Assembly: GCA_038030265.1 (NCBI GenBank)
Contig: CM075937.1
Coordinates: 1,674,001 to 1,738,000, forward strand
DNA: 64,000 bases
Direction of reading: 5' to 3'
Source: Corythucha ciliata
Taxonomy: Eukaryota; Arthropoda; Insecta; Hemiptera; Tingidae
A model generated the notes under the pieces. It was given only the letters and a program-made list of their open reading frames with translations. It searched no databases and was not told the DNA's origin. The position numbers and the translations under genes were made by a program. This document shows positions 30,221 through 39,898 of the stretch, piece after piece; position 1 is the stretch's first letter; each line of letters opens with the position of its first letter.

Positions 30221-33098
30221 TTTCTGTGGGTTCGATCGCCACGCATCTCGAGAACTATGCCCCGCGAAAGAAGCAATCTGCAAATCATGTTTGAAGAAAG
30301 GCCATTATGCCAAGGTTTGCCGTTCGAAGAAAAATTCATCGACAACAGCGCACACGGCTGTACTCGCCTCTGTCTCAGCTCTGGACAAAACTATGGTTCC
30401 AGTTAAGGTGGGTGGAATTTCAACTTTAGCTCTAATTGATACCGGTAGTTCGGAGACTTTTGTCTCAGAAGCATTTGTTGAAAAACATAAGTTTCCTTTA
30501 TTTCCTACCAGGAGTGCAGTGTCGATGGCCTCGGTCAGTCATACTACGGACATAACTCAGTGCTGTGAAGTACCCATTTCACTCCTTAACCATCACTACG
30601 GCAAAGTCAAAATTTCTGTTTTACCAAAATTATGTTGCGATATTATTGTTGGCCACGATTTATTAAAGAAACATTCTGAACTTAGTATTAGTTTCGGAGG
30701 AGATAAACCACCATTAAAAGTTCATGCTCTGTTTCATGCGAAAATAGAGCCCCCCGAAGTTTTTAAAAATCTAGCACGAAATGTCACTCCAATAGCCACT
30801 AAATCCCGCAAACATTCATTTGACGACGTCGCTTTCATACGAGAGGAAGTAAAAAAACTTTTAGCAGACGGGATAATTGAAGAGAGTAGGTCACCGTGGA
30901 GGGCGCAAGCTTTTGTAGTCAAATCGGAAAGCCATAAAAAAAGAATGGTTATAGATTACTCGCAAACGATTAACAAATTCACTCGGTTAGACGCTTATCC
31001 TGTTCCAGACTTGGAAGGAATAGTGCAAAGGGTTGCCCAAAATAAGTTCTTTAGCACGGTAGACTTGAAGAGTGCATATCATCAGGTGCCTTTAAGACTT
31101 GAAGATCGGCCTTACACTGCGTTTGAGGCGGATGGAAAGCTATATCATTTTTGTCGCCTAGCTTTTGGTTTAACAAATGGGGTGCCAGCTTTCCAGCGGG
31201 TTATGGACGAACTAGTTACAAAAGAACAGCTCAATAATACATTCATTTATTTAGATGATATCACAGTTTGTGGGAAAAGCAAGGAAGAACATGACCTGAA
31301 TTTAGCAAAATTTCTAAATGCGGTTAAAAAGTATGGCTTCACAATTAATGAAAGCAAAAGTAAATACGGTCTGTCTAGCATAACTTTACTTGGTTATAAA
31401 ATTGAAAATCAAACAATTTCTCCAGATCCTGAACGTTTAAGACCACTCCTGGAACTCCAACCTCCAGCAAATAAAAAGATGCTCGAACGAACTGTTGGAT
31501 TATTTGCGCACTATTCTAAGTGGGTAGCAAACTACTCTGAAAAGGTTAAAAATCTCTTAAATACCAGAGAATTTCCGCTGACTAGTGAAGCTCTCTCGGA
31601 ATTTAACAACTTGAAAAAGGAAATATCTCACTCTCTCGTTACTGTAATTGATCCGAATCTCCCTTTCGTAGTCGAGACTGATGCCTCTGATCATTCAATC
31701 TCAGCAGTACTATCTCAGTCAAACAGGCCAGTCGCATTTTTCTCGAAAAAATTGAGCAATGCAGAATTAAATCATGCTGCCGTTGAAAAAGAAGCGTACG
31801 CTATAGTTGGGGCCTTAAAGAAGTGGAAGCATTTTCTTTTAGGGAAATTATTCACGATCATCACGGATCAAAGGTCGGTGTCTTTCATGTTCGATTTAAA
31901 ACACAAAAATAAGATCAAAAACGAAAAGATTCAGCGATGGAGGCTCGAACTTTCTTGTTATAATTTCGATATCGTGTACAGGCCAGGAAAAGATAATAAA
32001 GTGGCCGATGCATTTTCGCGGTCGTGCGCTCTTACATCAAGTTCAAAGCTTTATTCCCTGCACTGTGACCTTTGCCATCCAGGAGTTACACGAATGTTCC
32101 ATTGGGTGAGGACCCATAATCTTCCCTTTTCTGTGGAAGAAGTTCGAAAAGTTACTGCTTCATGTCCTAGCTGTATGGAAGTGAAACCAAGATTCTATAA
32201 GAATGACAAAAACAAGTTGATTAAAGCAACTTTTCCGTTTGAACGCTTAAGCATCGACTTTAAAGGGCCTCTCCCATCAAGCTCTCGTAATAAATATCTT
32301 TTAACTATTATCGACGAATTTTCAAGATTTCCGTTCGCTTATCCATGCCCTGATACATCTTCTACTACCGTTATTGGCCACCTTACCGAGTTGTTCTCGA
32401 TATTTGGCATGCCATGCTACATTCATTCTGATAGGGGATCTTCATTTATTTCGAAGGAAATGACAGATTTTCTACACTCCAGAGGGATAGCGACATCTAA
32501 TTCTTCAGCTTACAACCCACAGGGCAATGGGCAGGTCGAAAGGGAAAATGGTACAATATGGCGAACCATTATGCTCGGCCTAAAAAACAAAAAGCTCAGC
32601 GTTGGCCAGTGGGAAGCCGTTCTCACTGATGCACTCCACTCCATTCGATCTCTCTTGTGCACATCGACGAATGAAACACCACATGAGCGAATGTTCAAGC
32701 ATCAAAGAAGATCCTCAAACGGAGAATCTTTGCCTACCTGGCTTAAACCACAAAGCAAAGTTTTAATGAAGAAGTTTGTTCGGCTCAGTAAGTTCGACCC
32801 GCTAGTCCAAGAGGTAGACCTTGTCGACGTCAATCCAAGATTCGCAAGAGTGCGACTACTAGACGGGAGAGAAACTACTGTTTCATTGAGGCATTTAGCC
32901 CCAGCAGGAGATGGAACGAACGAAGAGCGGGAAAATCATATCCAAGAAGACTCAGAAACTCCAGAAGAAGTAGACGAAGCTGATACTGATCAAGAGGAAA
33001 ACGTCGATCCCCCAGGAGATGAGATTCAAGATCGAATACGAAGATCAACAAGAATACGGAAACTCCCTACAAAATTTGATGATTTTATTTTAAATTAA
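30183..33098 (+). CDS. Ty3/gypsy zinc knuckles and Pol polyprotein, intact
   Basis: The 971-codon frame is read from about 30210. Knuckles are CYFCGFDRHASRELC and CKSCLKKGHYAKVC. The protease has LIDTGSSETFV. The RT runs from RMVIDYSQTINKFTRLDAYP through FFSTVDLKSAYHQVPL to the palm box IYLDDITV with both Asp. The RNase H has VVETDASDHSISAVLS, VEKEAYAI and ADAFSRS. The integrase has HCDLCHPG, CPSC, then acidic residues in LSIDFKGPL, IHSDRGSSF and NGQVERENGTIW. All catalytic residues are present. The first 10 codons (MMNRSI...) are out-of-frame gag sequence, so the Met at 30183 is not a natural start: translation would have to shift from gag. With the gag deletion this copy would need gag supplied in trans. 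Confidence 0.95.
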   Translation: MMNRSINIYRKCYFCGFDRHASRELCPAKEAICKSCLKKGHYAKVCRSKKNSSTTAHTAVLASVSALDKTMVPVKVGGISTLALIDTGSSETFVSEAFVEKHKFPLFPTRSAVSMASVSHTTDITQCCEVPISLLNHHYGKVKISVLPKLCCDIIVGHDLLKKHSELSISFGGDKPPLKVHALFHAKIEPPEVFKNLARNVTPIATKSRKHSFDDVAFIREEVKKLLADGIIEESRSPWRAQAFVVKSESHKKRMVIDYSQTINKFTRLDAYPVPDLEGIVQRVAQNKFFSTVDLKSAYHQVPLRLEDRPYTAFEADGKLYHFCRLAFGLTNGVPAFQRVMDELVTKEQLNNTFIYLDDITVCGKSKEEHDLNLAKFLNAVKKYGFTINESKSKYGLSSITLLGYKIENQTISPDPERLRPLLELQPPANKKMLERTVGLFAHYSKWVANYSEKVKNLLNTREFPLTSEALSEFNNLKKEISHSLVTVIDPNLPFVVETDASDHSISAVLSQSNRPVAFFSKKLSNAELNHAAVEKEAYAIVGALKKWKHFLLGKLFTIITDQRSVSFMFDLKHKNKIKNEKIQRWRLELSCYNFDIVYRPGKDNKVADAFSRSCALTSSSKLYSLHCDLCHPGVTRMFHWVRTHNLPFSVEEVRKVTASCPSCMEVKPRFYKNDKNKLIKATFPFERLSIDFKGPLPSSSRNKYLLTIIDEFSRFPFAYPCPDTSSTTVIGHLTELFSIFGMPCYIHSDRGSSFISKEMTDFLHSRGIATSNSSAYNPQGNGQVERENGTIWRTIMLGLKNKKLSVGQWEAVLTDALHSIRSLLCTSTNETPHERMFKHQRRSSNGESLPTWLKPQSKVLMKKFVRLSKFDPLVQEVDLVDVNPRFARVRLLDGRETTVSLRHLAPAGDGTNEERENHIQEDSETPEEVDEADTDQEENVDPPGDEIQDRIRRSTRIRKLPTKFDDFILN

Positions 33099-33109
33099 CC
33101 CGGGGAGAA

Positions 33110-33247
33110 TGTCATGATATTTTATGAATTATTAATCCCTCCAGTCCTCCCTTTCCACATGATTATTTTCCTAATTGTTTTATCTTTTAAATCATTCTCA
33201 TTTTGAGATCAATAAAGCCTTAACTCTGAAAGGTCTATTTTATCACA
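33110..33247 (+). repeat. 3' LTR (138 bp)
   Basis: Identical to 29724-29861. It follows the purine tract and is followed by the ATAGG target repeat. Confidence 0.95.
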
Positions 33248-33590
33248 ATAGGAGAATTTCCGTTATGTCCCGTTGAAGAGGCGGGCCCGTTAGGAGTCGA
33301 TCGTTCAAGTAAAATCCTGAAGTGTCGGGACATGAAGCGTCGAAAACGACGCGAACAGGAGATGATGAAGAGTCCCGAAAAATTGCGAAGTGGGGAATGA
33401 AGTAAGCTCCGTTGGTTTTAGCGAGCTGCATGTGACCTTTTTCCAGATATTCTTTCATGAATTGATTATACGCCCTTTTCAAATTCGCATTTTTTCTCAT
33501 TTTATTTTCGAGCGAGCGCCAACGACTTAACGCTGTAGTACGGCTGTCACCGAAAGAAGGGAGGTCGTTGTCTACGAAAGGGAGCCGCAC
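33243..33590 (-). pseudogene. BEL/Pao pol: RT N-terminal part, cut by the insertion
   Basis: The frame includes RWRSLENKMRKNANLKRAYN, KTNGAYFIPHFAIFRD and VRVVFDASCPDTSGFYLNDR, the RT fingers of BEL/Pao (Asp in VFDAS). The RT coding sequence stops at 33253 where the target duplication of the Ty3/gypsy element starts, and it resumes beyond 29718. Upstream it overlaps the protease frame by a frameshift at about 33580. Confidence 0.85.
33248..33252. repeat. Target-site duplication ATAGG, right
   Basis: Partner of 29719-29723, directly after the CA end of the 3' LTR. Confidence 0.9.
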
Positions 33591-33937
33591 TTGCCAGTCA
33601 CGTCGGTTGAGAGCGTGGTGGCGAAATGCTGTTCGGCAAGATCGTCAGCAGGATCACTGCAGATAGGTCTTTCTACTTCTTCCGTTTGCCAAAATTGTTG
33701 AAGAGTCTCATCCAGACGATCTTCTAAAGCTTCTAGCGACGTAATCAGGCTCGTTGACACTTCTGTTGACATCGGAGAAATAGCACCGATGACGACCCAT
33801 CCAAATGCGGTTTTGATAGCAGCAGGTTTGCCTGGTCGTACGAGAGTGTCTTTCATTAGAATTTCAGGATAGAATTCTGCTCCTAAGAGAAAATCAATTT
33901 TGTGTTTGACGAAAAACTGGTTATCCGCTAACGGCAA
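33572..33937 (-). pseudogene. BEL/Pao pol: protease C-terminal part and linker
   Basis: The residues KHKIDFLLGAEFYPEIL and AAIKTAFGWVVIGAI match the region after the BEL protease active site (peptidase A17 type), which normally lies between protease and RT. The frame is shifted against both the upstream gag/protease frame and the RT frame downstream. The Met is not a real start. Confidence 0.75.
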
Positions 33938-33950
33938 GCCTAATAAGTAT

Positions 33951-35237
33951 TCAAATCTGTCCGGTGAGAGAGAAGTGCTGGGTAATTCGGTTCAAAACAT
34001 GGGCCTCGACACACCATTGAGTTTTCGTTTTGTTTGTTGGAGATAAAAGGCAATTTACTTTTCCGGGCGAAGTAACGATATTTTTGTTCGAAACCCCTGC
34101 GAGCTGAAGGGGACATTTTTTAATCGGAAGCTTCAATCTTTGTACCATCTCCGTGGTTATCAAATTAATTTGTGAGCCTGTGTCAATAACCAAACGAATG
34201 GGCATCCAACTCCAATCTATCCCTTTAAGCAGGGCTCGAGCGGTGCCGAGAAGAACTGTAGGCGGAGCAGTAGCAATCAACGATGAAGCGGCGTTAGTTG
34301 TCCTGGAAGGAAGCGTAGTGGCGTTGGTTTCATAAGAAACAGCGGGGGAGACGTTCCATGAAGGTGGGAGGAGTGGAGAGACCGGTGATTTTTCGATTAT
34401 TTTACATCCGGTGGTAAACGTTACTAGGGCTTGAGCTCCAGCCTCCCTCTCGTTCTCCTGAGCGTTGCGGGTCGTGCCGTAAGACGACTCCAAACTGTCG
34501 TTGTGTAACAAGGTGTGATGTTTTTGATCACCACAAAGTTTACATTTATGTTGTGATTTACAATTTACTCGCACATGGGAGCCAAGGCACGCAAAACATC
34601 TCGATTTCGCTTTAATTAATTCATAGCGCTCGGTTGGGGTCATGTCGTTGTTGAATTTCGAACAACAGTACAAAGAATGCAGCCCGGAACACGCGTCACA
34701 CATAAACTTGATAGAGGAGGAAGAGGAGGAGGTTTCTTTGATCGTTTTTACTGAGGAGGGGTTCGTGAGCATTGACGTTGACGTTAAGTTAGATTGAAAT
34801 TTAGAACCTTTAGAAAAATTAGTTCTAGGCGTTCGTTTACCTACCGGTGTCGTAGACGTTAGGCAGAGATTAGTATTGAAATTCGAAAACTCTTTTATTT
34901 TGCAATGATCTTCCACGAATTTAATTAGCTTTTGAAACGTGGGAATTGTCTCCGTGTCTCCTAGCGTCCGTTCGAAAAGTAGTCGAAAATGGGCAGGTAA
35001 AGCTCGTGATGCTAATTGAAACAAAATGAAGTCACTATGATGTTCTAATTCTAAATTATAAAAGGCTAAATAATTTGTATTAAATGTATCAAGAAACGTT
35101 TGGAGTTCTGAGGGAGCATCACTCTTCACCGGCTTAAATTCTAAAATTTGATTAATGTAGTGGGTTGCAAGCGCTCGTGTGGATCCATAAAGGTTTTTTA
35201 TTAGTTGATAAGCTACGTTATAATTAGAGTCGGACAA
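33951..35237 (-). pseudogene. BEL/Pao gag: capsid, zinc knuckles and protease start
   Basis: The 428-codon frame begins in the gag core (NYNVAYQLIKNLYG, LFQLASRALPAHFRLLFER). A cysteine-rich region follows (CDACSGLHSLYCC, then CFACLGSHVRVNCKSQHKCK) of the knuckle type seen in BEL/Pao gag. A Ser/Thr-rich spacer leads to the aspartic protease motif LVIDTGSQINLI near residue 350. It ends prematurely at 33951, and the protease continues in another frame. Gag packages element RNA and the protease matures it. The frame before it (35263-35748) is the gag N-terminus. Confidence 0.85.
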
Positions 35238-35262
35238 TTCGTTTCGAGGGTTTCGATTAATT

Positions 35263-35748
35263 TTAACGGAGGAGTAGAGATCTTAAATAAGTTAATTTTG
35301 TTACGTTTGAATACGGTCCTTTGTGAACTACCTCGTTAAATAGAGCGATAAAGTTATGAAAATTATTTATTTCACCGGACCAATTGGGCACTAATATTTT
35401 GGGAAGACGCACGTCTGGAGTACTCGTTGAGACAGGATTTACTCTATGCTTAAGCGTCGCCTCGGTGGCTCGCACCTCATAATACATTTGGTCGAAGGCA
35501 AGAGTTTGCGCGTCTACGCTAATCGTGTCTTCCTTTTCAGCGGATGCGTTTAGTTCCAACAAGGCGTCTTGAAAACCCTCAAAACGCTCCTTTAATTCGC
35601 TCAGTTCTTGGCACCGGGCAAGAAATACACTGACCGAAGAAGCTCCGGTCTTCGTTGACACGTCAAATGTGGCTTGTAATTGAGCGAAGGCGTTTTCCCT
35701 TCTCAGCTTATAAGCTTCTAACTTATTTTTAATTTCATCGTATTCCAT
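35263..35748 (-). pseudogene. BEL/Pao gag: N-terminal part
   Basis: The frame is 161 codons starting MEYDEIKNKLEAYKLRREN, a helical N-terminus typical of BEL/Pao gag. It then runs into RLPKILVPNWSGEINNFHNF, the start of the gag domain that continues in the next frame. This Met is a plausible true start, because the upstream sequence is AT-rich untranslated leader. A frameshift near 35250-35265 separates it from the rest of gag. Confidence 0.8.
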
Positions 35749-36379
35749 TTTTAAATTTAATTAAACTTATTTTTTTGTATTGAGGATAATTAGATAAACT
35801 TTTCGTAGAAAACAAATTTTATTTGTCACTTTAAACTTAGGAGATAGCAAGAGAGAGAAACAGGAATGAGCTTGCAACCTATGCTATAGATAAGTAGGAA
35901 AGAAAGAGGGCACGATAAATATACGACTTTGACCACGGTTGAAATTCACGTTTTATTTTATTTTATTAATTAACCGAATTAATTTAAACCTTGGCAGCTA
36001 CATTGATCCGGTCCGGATTAGACCATGTTTACTACGCAGTTAAGGTAGTGTAATTTAACCGAATTTGGGGAAAGGCTCGCTAATAAAAACACTGAACTCA
36101 CCGTTGATGAGATGACGGTAAGGTCCGGCTTTTCCGTCGCGTTAACTTTAAGGGCGCGATTGAGTTCTGTTTAATTAGCGAGTTCACGAGCGGGGGTGGC
36201 GTTACGATTCAATGTTTTTCACAACCGTGGTCTTACAAAAAACTCTGAACAACTGTCTTTTTTCTACTGCTCTTAGGTACAAAAGGGCATCATCTCCCGT
36301 AAAGCGAATAGATACCCCTTCCAGGCTACTTATCGGAGATAATTTTTAATTTCTAAATAACGTTTTTGAACATGCCTTC
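35749..36379. other. Leader or LTR region of BEL/Pao; no gene
   Basis: On the minus strand a TGGTCTAATCCGGACC phrase (about 36009-36024) preceded by CA could be a tRNA primer site after an LTR end. The matching 3' LTR was not recognised left of 26873, so this stays tentative. Confidence 0.4.
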
Positions 36380-37359
36380 ATGGCGTAAACAGTAGGAAAT
36401 CGGAAATCCGTTGCCTCTGAAGTCAACTTTGGGCTTAAAACTGGGAAAAAGCGCTAATCGATAGCACCAATTTAAAAATAATTGGCTAATTTCCTGCCAT
36501 TATTGAGAAAAATAACTAATTACCAATGCTAATTTAATTAAAAACGCCATTTGCAGTTCAAATCGGGGAAAAGTGTTAATTCACTGCTAAAAAGGTAAAA
36601 CATCCACAATTTGCAGCAAAAATTGAGTGAAACGCCAATTCAAAGTCAGGACCAAGAAAAATCGCTTTTACGAAATAAAAACGCTACGTCGCTGCTAAAA
36701 TTGACGACATTTATCCACGGCTAAAGTGAGAAAAACCACTAACTAGCCCGCCTAATATTTAGAGTAACGATAACTTTTGCCACTTTTTCTCAAATTGGGA
36801 ACAAGTGGTAATTAGCTGTAGAAAAAGGTAAAAAAAAAAAAAATACCGCTAATCTGCTGCTCAAATTGAGAACAAGTGCTAATTCGCTGCTAAAGAAAGG
36901 TAAAACATAGCTATGAGTTACCGCAAAAATTGAGGAAAACTCCAATTCGCGGCTAAAATTGAGGAAACTCACTAATTCGTGGATAAATTGTGTAGAAAAA
37001 GCTATCATAGCTATCATTCGTGGGTAAAATTGAAAGTATTCAAATTTTCGACTGTTTGAAAATACGCCAATTTGCGGATTCTGAAGGCAACTTTGTGGCT
37101 AAAATTGAGAAAAAACGCGAATTCCTGGCAAAATAAGTTTAAAAACATCCACTGCTTGCCGACTAAAATTGAGAAAATATCCCATTTGAGGCTTAAATTG
37201 AGCACAAATTCTAATTGGCGGATAGGATGTATAAATACATAGAACTCGTGGCTAAATTAAGGGGAAATCCATAAAATTTTATTTCTTGCTTATTTAGTGA
37301 CTCAAGGGCCCTCATAGAGACTTCCGCCCCGGGCCACGATAGGTGTCGGTCCGCCAGTG
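36380..37359. repeat. Minisatellite family A array with GC-rich right end
   Basis: Degenerate units of about 30 bp, modelled by GCTAAAATTGAGAAAAACGC followed by TAATTCGCG, repeat across roughly 900 bp. The array closes with TTCCGCCCCGGGCCACGATA and GGTCCGCCAGTG at 37359, the same end as at 4304 and 55958. Units are 60-85% alike by eye. No coding potential. Confidence 0.8.
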
Positions 37360-38828
37360 TACAATCCCATACGTTCAAACCTCTCCATACGGTGGCTCTT
37401 TCACGATCTCGCTTTCGTTCAATGTACAGTATCAACCCCCATACTCCCATCCATCGCTATGTTTCAATTCTCAGCCCACAACATCCATGTTTTTTTTTGT
37501 TGTTTTTGTCACCGCCCAACCAGCGAAACCGAAGAGCGCATCCCACCCTGACCGTGACATTTTATTGCCGAGACCTTGACTTCAACAGTCGACTGCCTAT
37601 TATGTCTGGGTGATGGTGTTGGGAACCAATGCGAGTGTTATTTGAACGGAGAGAGACAAGTCAACGGACTTGAGCTGGAAATGCGTGAAAATTGACAATT
37701 AGGAGAGAAAAAGCCTTTACAAGAGAAGGCAAGGCAAAGACCCTTGTTTTATATGAGTCGAAGGCATTTTTAATTGGTGATCATTCCATTAAAATTTAGC
37801 TCTAATGAGATCTTAAAAGCGAGACAATGGCCTCCCAGTTCACAAATTATTTGTAACGAAGGAAAAGAAGAAATTACATAGTAGAATCGATCACTAACTA
37901 CTTGCCTTGGATTTCCTGAAATAGGAATTCAAAGTCATAATACGACCTTTATCAAAGTCTATTGAACCTTGAAAATCCCTCTGGTCGGTAATATTTTTTG
38001 TTTTTTTGTTTTTAATAGTCAGGAGAGCCTTTTAAACCGTTGAAATAATTTCGTTTTCGGTAGGGGGGGGGGATGAAAAGGCGAGAAATATAAAGAGATT
38101 CAAGGCAAGGAGGGGGGCAATTTATTTGAGGCGATGTTCCACTGATTGGTTTTTTAGGAGGGTCAGAATCTCTCGAAGCCAATCTCCCACATTGGAGCAA
38201 AAACAATTGGAAATATCCGGTGGTAGGGTGGGGGGGGGATCGCGCATGAGATCGACAGTCTATTCAAGGTTGCTTCAAGATATTAACGGAAAAAAAAAAA
38301 AAAAAAATTAAAATATATGATTGGATAGGTAGTAATTCAACAAGTGCCCACGCCGTCCGAACTAGCCTGAGGACAACATGCGAATCTCATTTTGTATGGA
38401 AAAAAAGGCAGCGCGCTTTTCAGCAAGGTTTACAACGGATAAAAAAAACAAATTACGCGTTACTACATTGCGTAACAAAATCATGCTTTGTTCTTATAAA
38501 TACGGAAATTCCGTCTAACGTAACTGAATTCCTGGGAGAAAATTCGTTGCACGTCCCTAGGAGGCCCTCCCCCCTCGCCTTCCCATCATCGAAAGACCCG
38601 AAGACAGGTACAAATTAATTATAAATCTGAGGGCCGGAAGGGCATTGAAATTCTTGGATAATCACTTTCCATTAATCACGAGAGTCCCCTCGGTGAAACT
38701 CTCAATGAATAGAACGATACGAATTAACAGCTATACTAAGCGGATTTAGTTTGAGTTTCCTCGACCGTTCCCAAGGACGACCGCACCCTTAAGAACTTCT
38801 ATTCTCGACTTGACTGGCCGTCTGTACA
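37360..38828. other. Upstream flank of the cuticle gene; no gene seen
   Basis: There are short low-complexity stretches (T-run at 37490, A-run at 38290, G-runs at 38063 and 38230) and no recognisable coding exon or RNA gene. Enhancers for the cuticle gene may lie here but cannot be pointed to. Confidence 0.45.
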
Positions 38829-38865
38829 TATATAAACTGAGACTTACGGTCCAAAGGATTTTAGT
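38829..38865 (+). promoter_or_regulatory. Core promoter of the cuticular gene (TATA and initiator)
   Basis: TATATAAA at 38829-38836 is followed 32 bp later by TTAGTG (38861-38866), close to the arthropod TCAGT initiator. The predicted start site precedes the ATG at 38936 by about 73 bp, a normal short leader. Confidence 0.7.
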
Positions 38866-38935
38866 GAAGAAAGTGCGTGAAGCGTAAAGCTCGTTCAAAA
38901 TTTTGTGAGAAAACACAGACCTCCTAGTTTCAATC

Positions 38936-39762
38936 ATGAAAATGCTGGTTTGTTGAATCGTTTGTCTTTTTAAGCAGTGAAATCATTTTTATATTATTTA
39001 TGAATTGGTCAATCGCAGGTGGTGTTTTTCTGTGCCGTGGCCGCCGTTAGCGCCGCTCCTCATCTGGTGGCCCCAGCCGCGACGACCTACATTAAAGAGG
39101 CCGTCTACCCGGCGTCCGTTGCGGTCGCTGGTCCAGCCGTTGTTGAATCACGTGCCGCCCTTGTTGCTGCCCCAGCTGTTGCTGTTGCTGGTCCCGCCGT
39201 TGCTGTCGCTCCAGCTGTGAGTTTCATTTTTCAGTCTGTCGTACAGAATCGATTTTGATCATTTTATCAATTTTGTTTAAAAAAAAAAAAAAAAAAGGTC
39301 GCCGTCGCTCCCGCTGTCGGAACAGCCATCACTAAGACCGTTCACTACGCCCATCAACCCGTTGTCGCCGGCTACACTTCAACCATCGTCAAACCCGACC
39401 TCGGCACCCTTGCCACTCCCTTCAACACCGTCTCTCAACACCGAGTCGCCGCTCCGGCTCGCGCCGTCGACACCATTGTCCCTCACGTGACTCAAGTCCA
39501 CCCTGAGGTTCACGTTCAACGTGTTGCCGTCGACGTTCCAGTCAGAACTCCCGTCGTCAGTGAAGTCGAACTTCGCACCCCAGTTGTTCACGCTGCTCCC
39601 GTCGCTGTGGCCGCCGCTCCTGTCGTCGAAACTCGTGCCGCTTACGCTTCCGGTCACGCTTTTATCGCTCCCGCTCCAGTAGGCGTCGTCGCCAAAACCG
39701 TCACCTACGGAGTTCCCGCTACTGCTGGACTCATTGCTAAGAACGCTTGGTACGAACACTAA
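38936..39762 (+). CDS. Low-complexity cuticular protein (Ala/Val/Pro-rich), three exons
   Basis: The exons are 38936-38947 (MKML), 39019-39216 and 39298-39762, all joined in phase 0 and giving 224 residues. The first exon encodes only four residues, and the signal peptide is completed by the second (VVFFCAVAAVSA, cleavage after about residue 16). This intron position is characteristic of insect cuticular protein genes. The mature protein is rich in Ala, Val and Pro with repeated words such as AAPAV, VAGPAV, VRTPV and AAPVVETRAAY. It has no Rebers-Riddiford chitin-binding motif, so it fits the low-complexity cuticular groups rather than CPR. It would be secreted by epidermal cells into the cuticle. 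Introns are 71 and 81 bp. The second acceptor is preceded by an A-run. An AATAAA lies at 39893. Confidence 0.88.
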
Positions 39763-39892
39763 ATAACAGCCAAAACTCCTATAATGTTCTTCCTACAAAT
39801 CTAACGAGATACAATGAACCTTAAAATCCTATAAACTACAGAGTGTCTATACGGTTTCACCGTGCATTGTCTGTCTCCTACACGTCAAAAAC

Positions 39893-39898
39893 AATAAA
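39893..39898 (+). terminator. Poly(A) signal of the cuticular gene
   Basis: AATAAA, 131 bp after the stop codon, on the plus strand. Confidence 0.6.

Larger units (their letters stand above)
29724..33247 (+). mobile_element. Ty3/gypsy element with identical 138-bp LTRs, inserted in BEL/Pao
   Basis: The two LTRs (29724-29861 and 33110-33247) are identical by eye, start TG and end CA. The 5-bp sequence ATAGG directly repeats at 29719-29723 and 33248-33252 as target duplication. Total length is 3524 bp. Pol is intact and gag has a deletion. A polypurine tract CCCGGGGAGAA precedes the 3' LTR. Identical LTRs imply a recent insertion. Confidence 0.97.
26873..35748 (-). mobile_element. BEL/Pao LTR retrotransposon, broken, split by a younger element
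   Basis: Read on the minus strand from 35748: gag (two frames), protease, RT, RNase H, integrase, then the C-terminal domain typical of BEL/Pao. The Ty3/gypsy element at 29724-33247 interrupts the RT. On either side of it the RT sequence continues (catalytic-core beginning at 33253 and TTDIKMM at about 29700). Frameshifts occur near 35250, 33945 and 33580, and there is a stop at 29618-29620. No LTR pair could be recognised. A TGG-type primer site may lie near 36007-36024 (minus). Confidence 0.92.

Noticed and set aside
39379..39759. 126-codon Ser/Gly/Asp-rich minus frame
   Set aside because: Antisense shadow of the cuticular protein exon.
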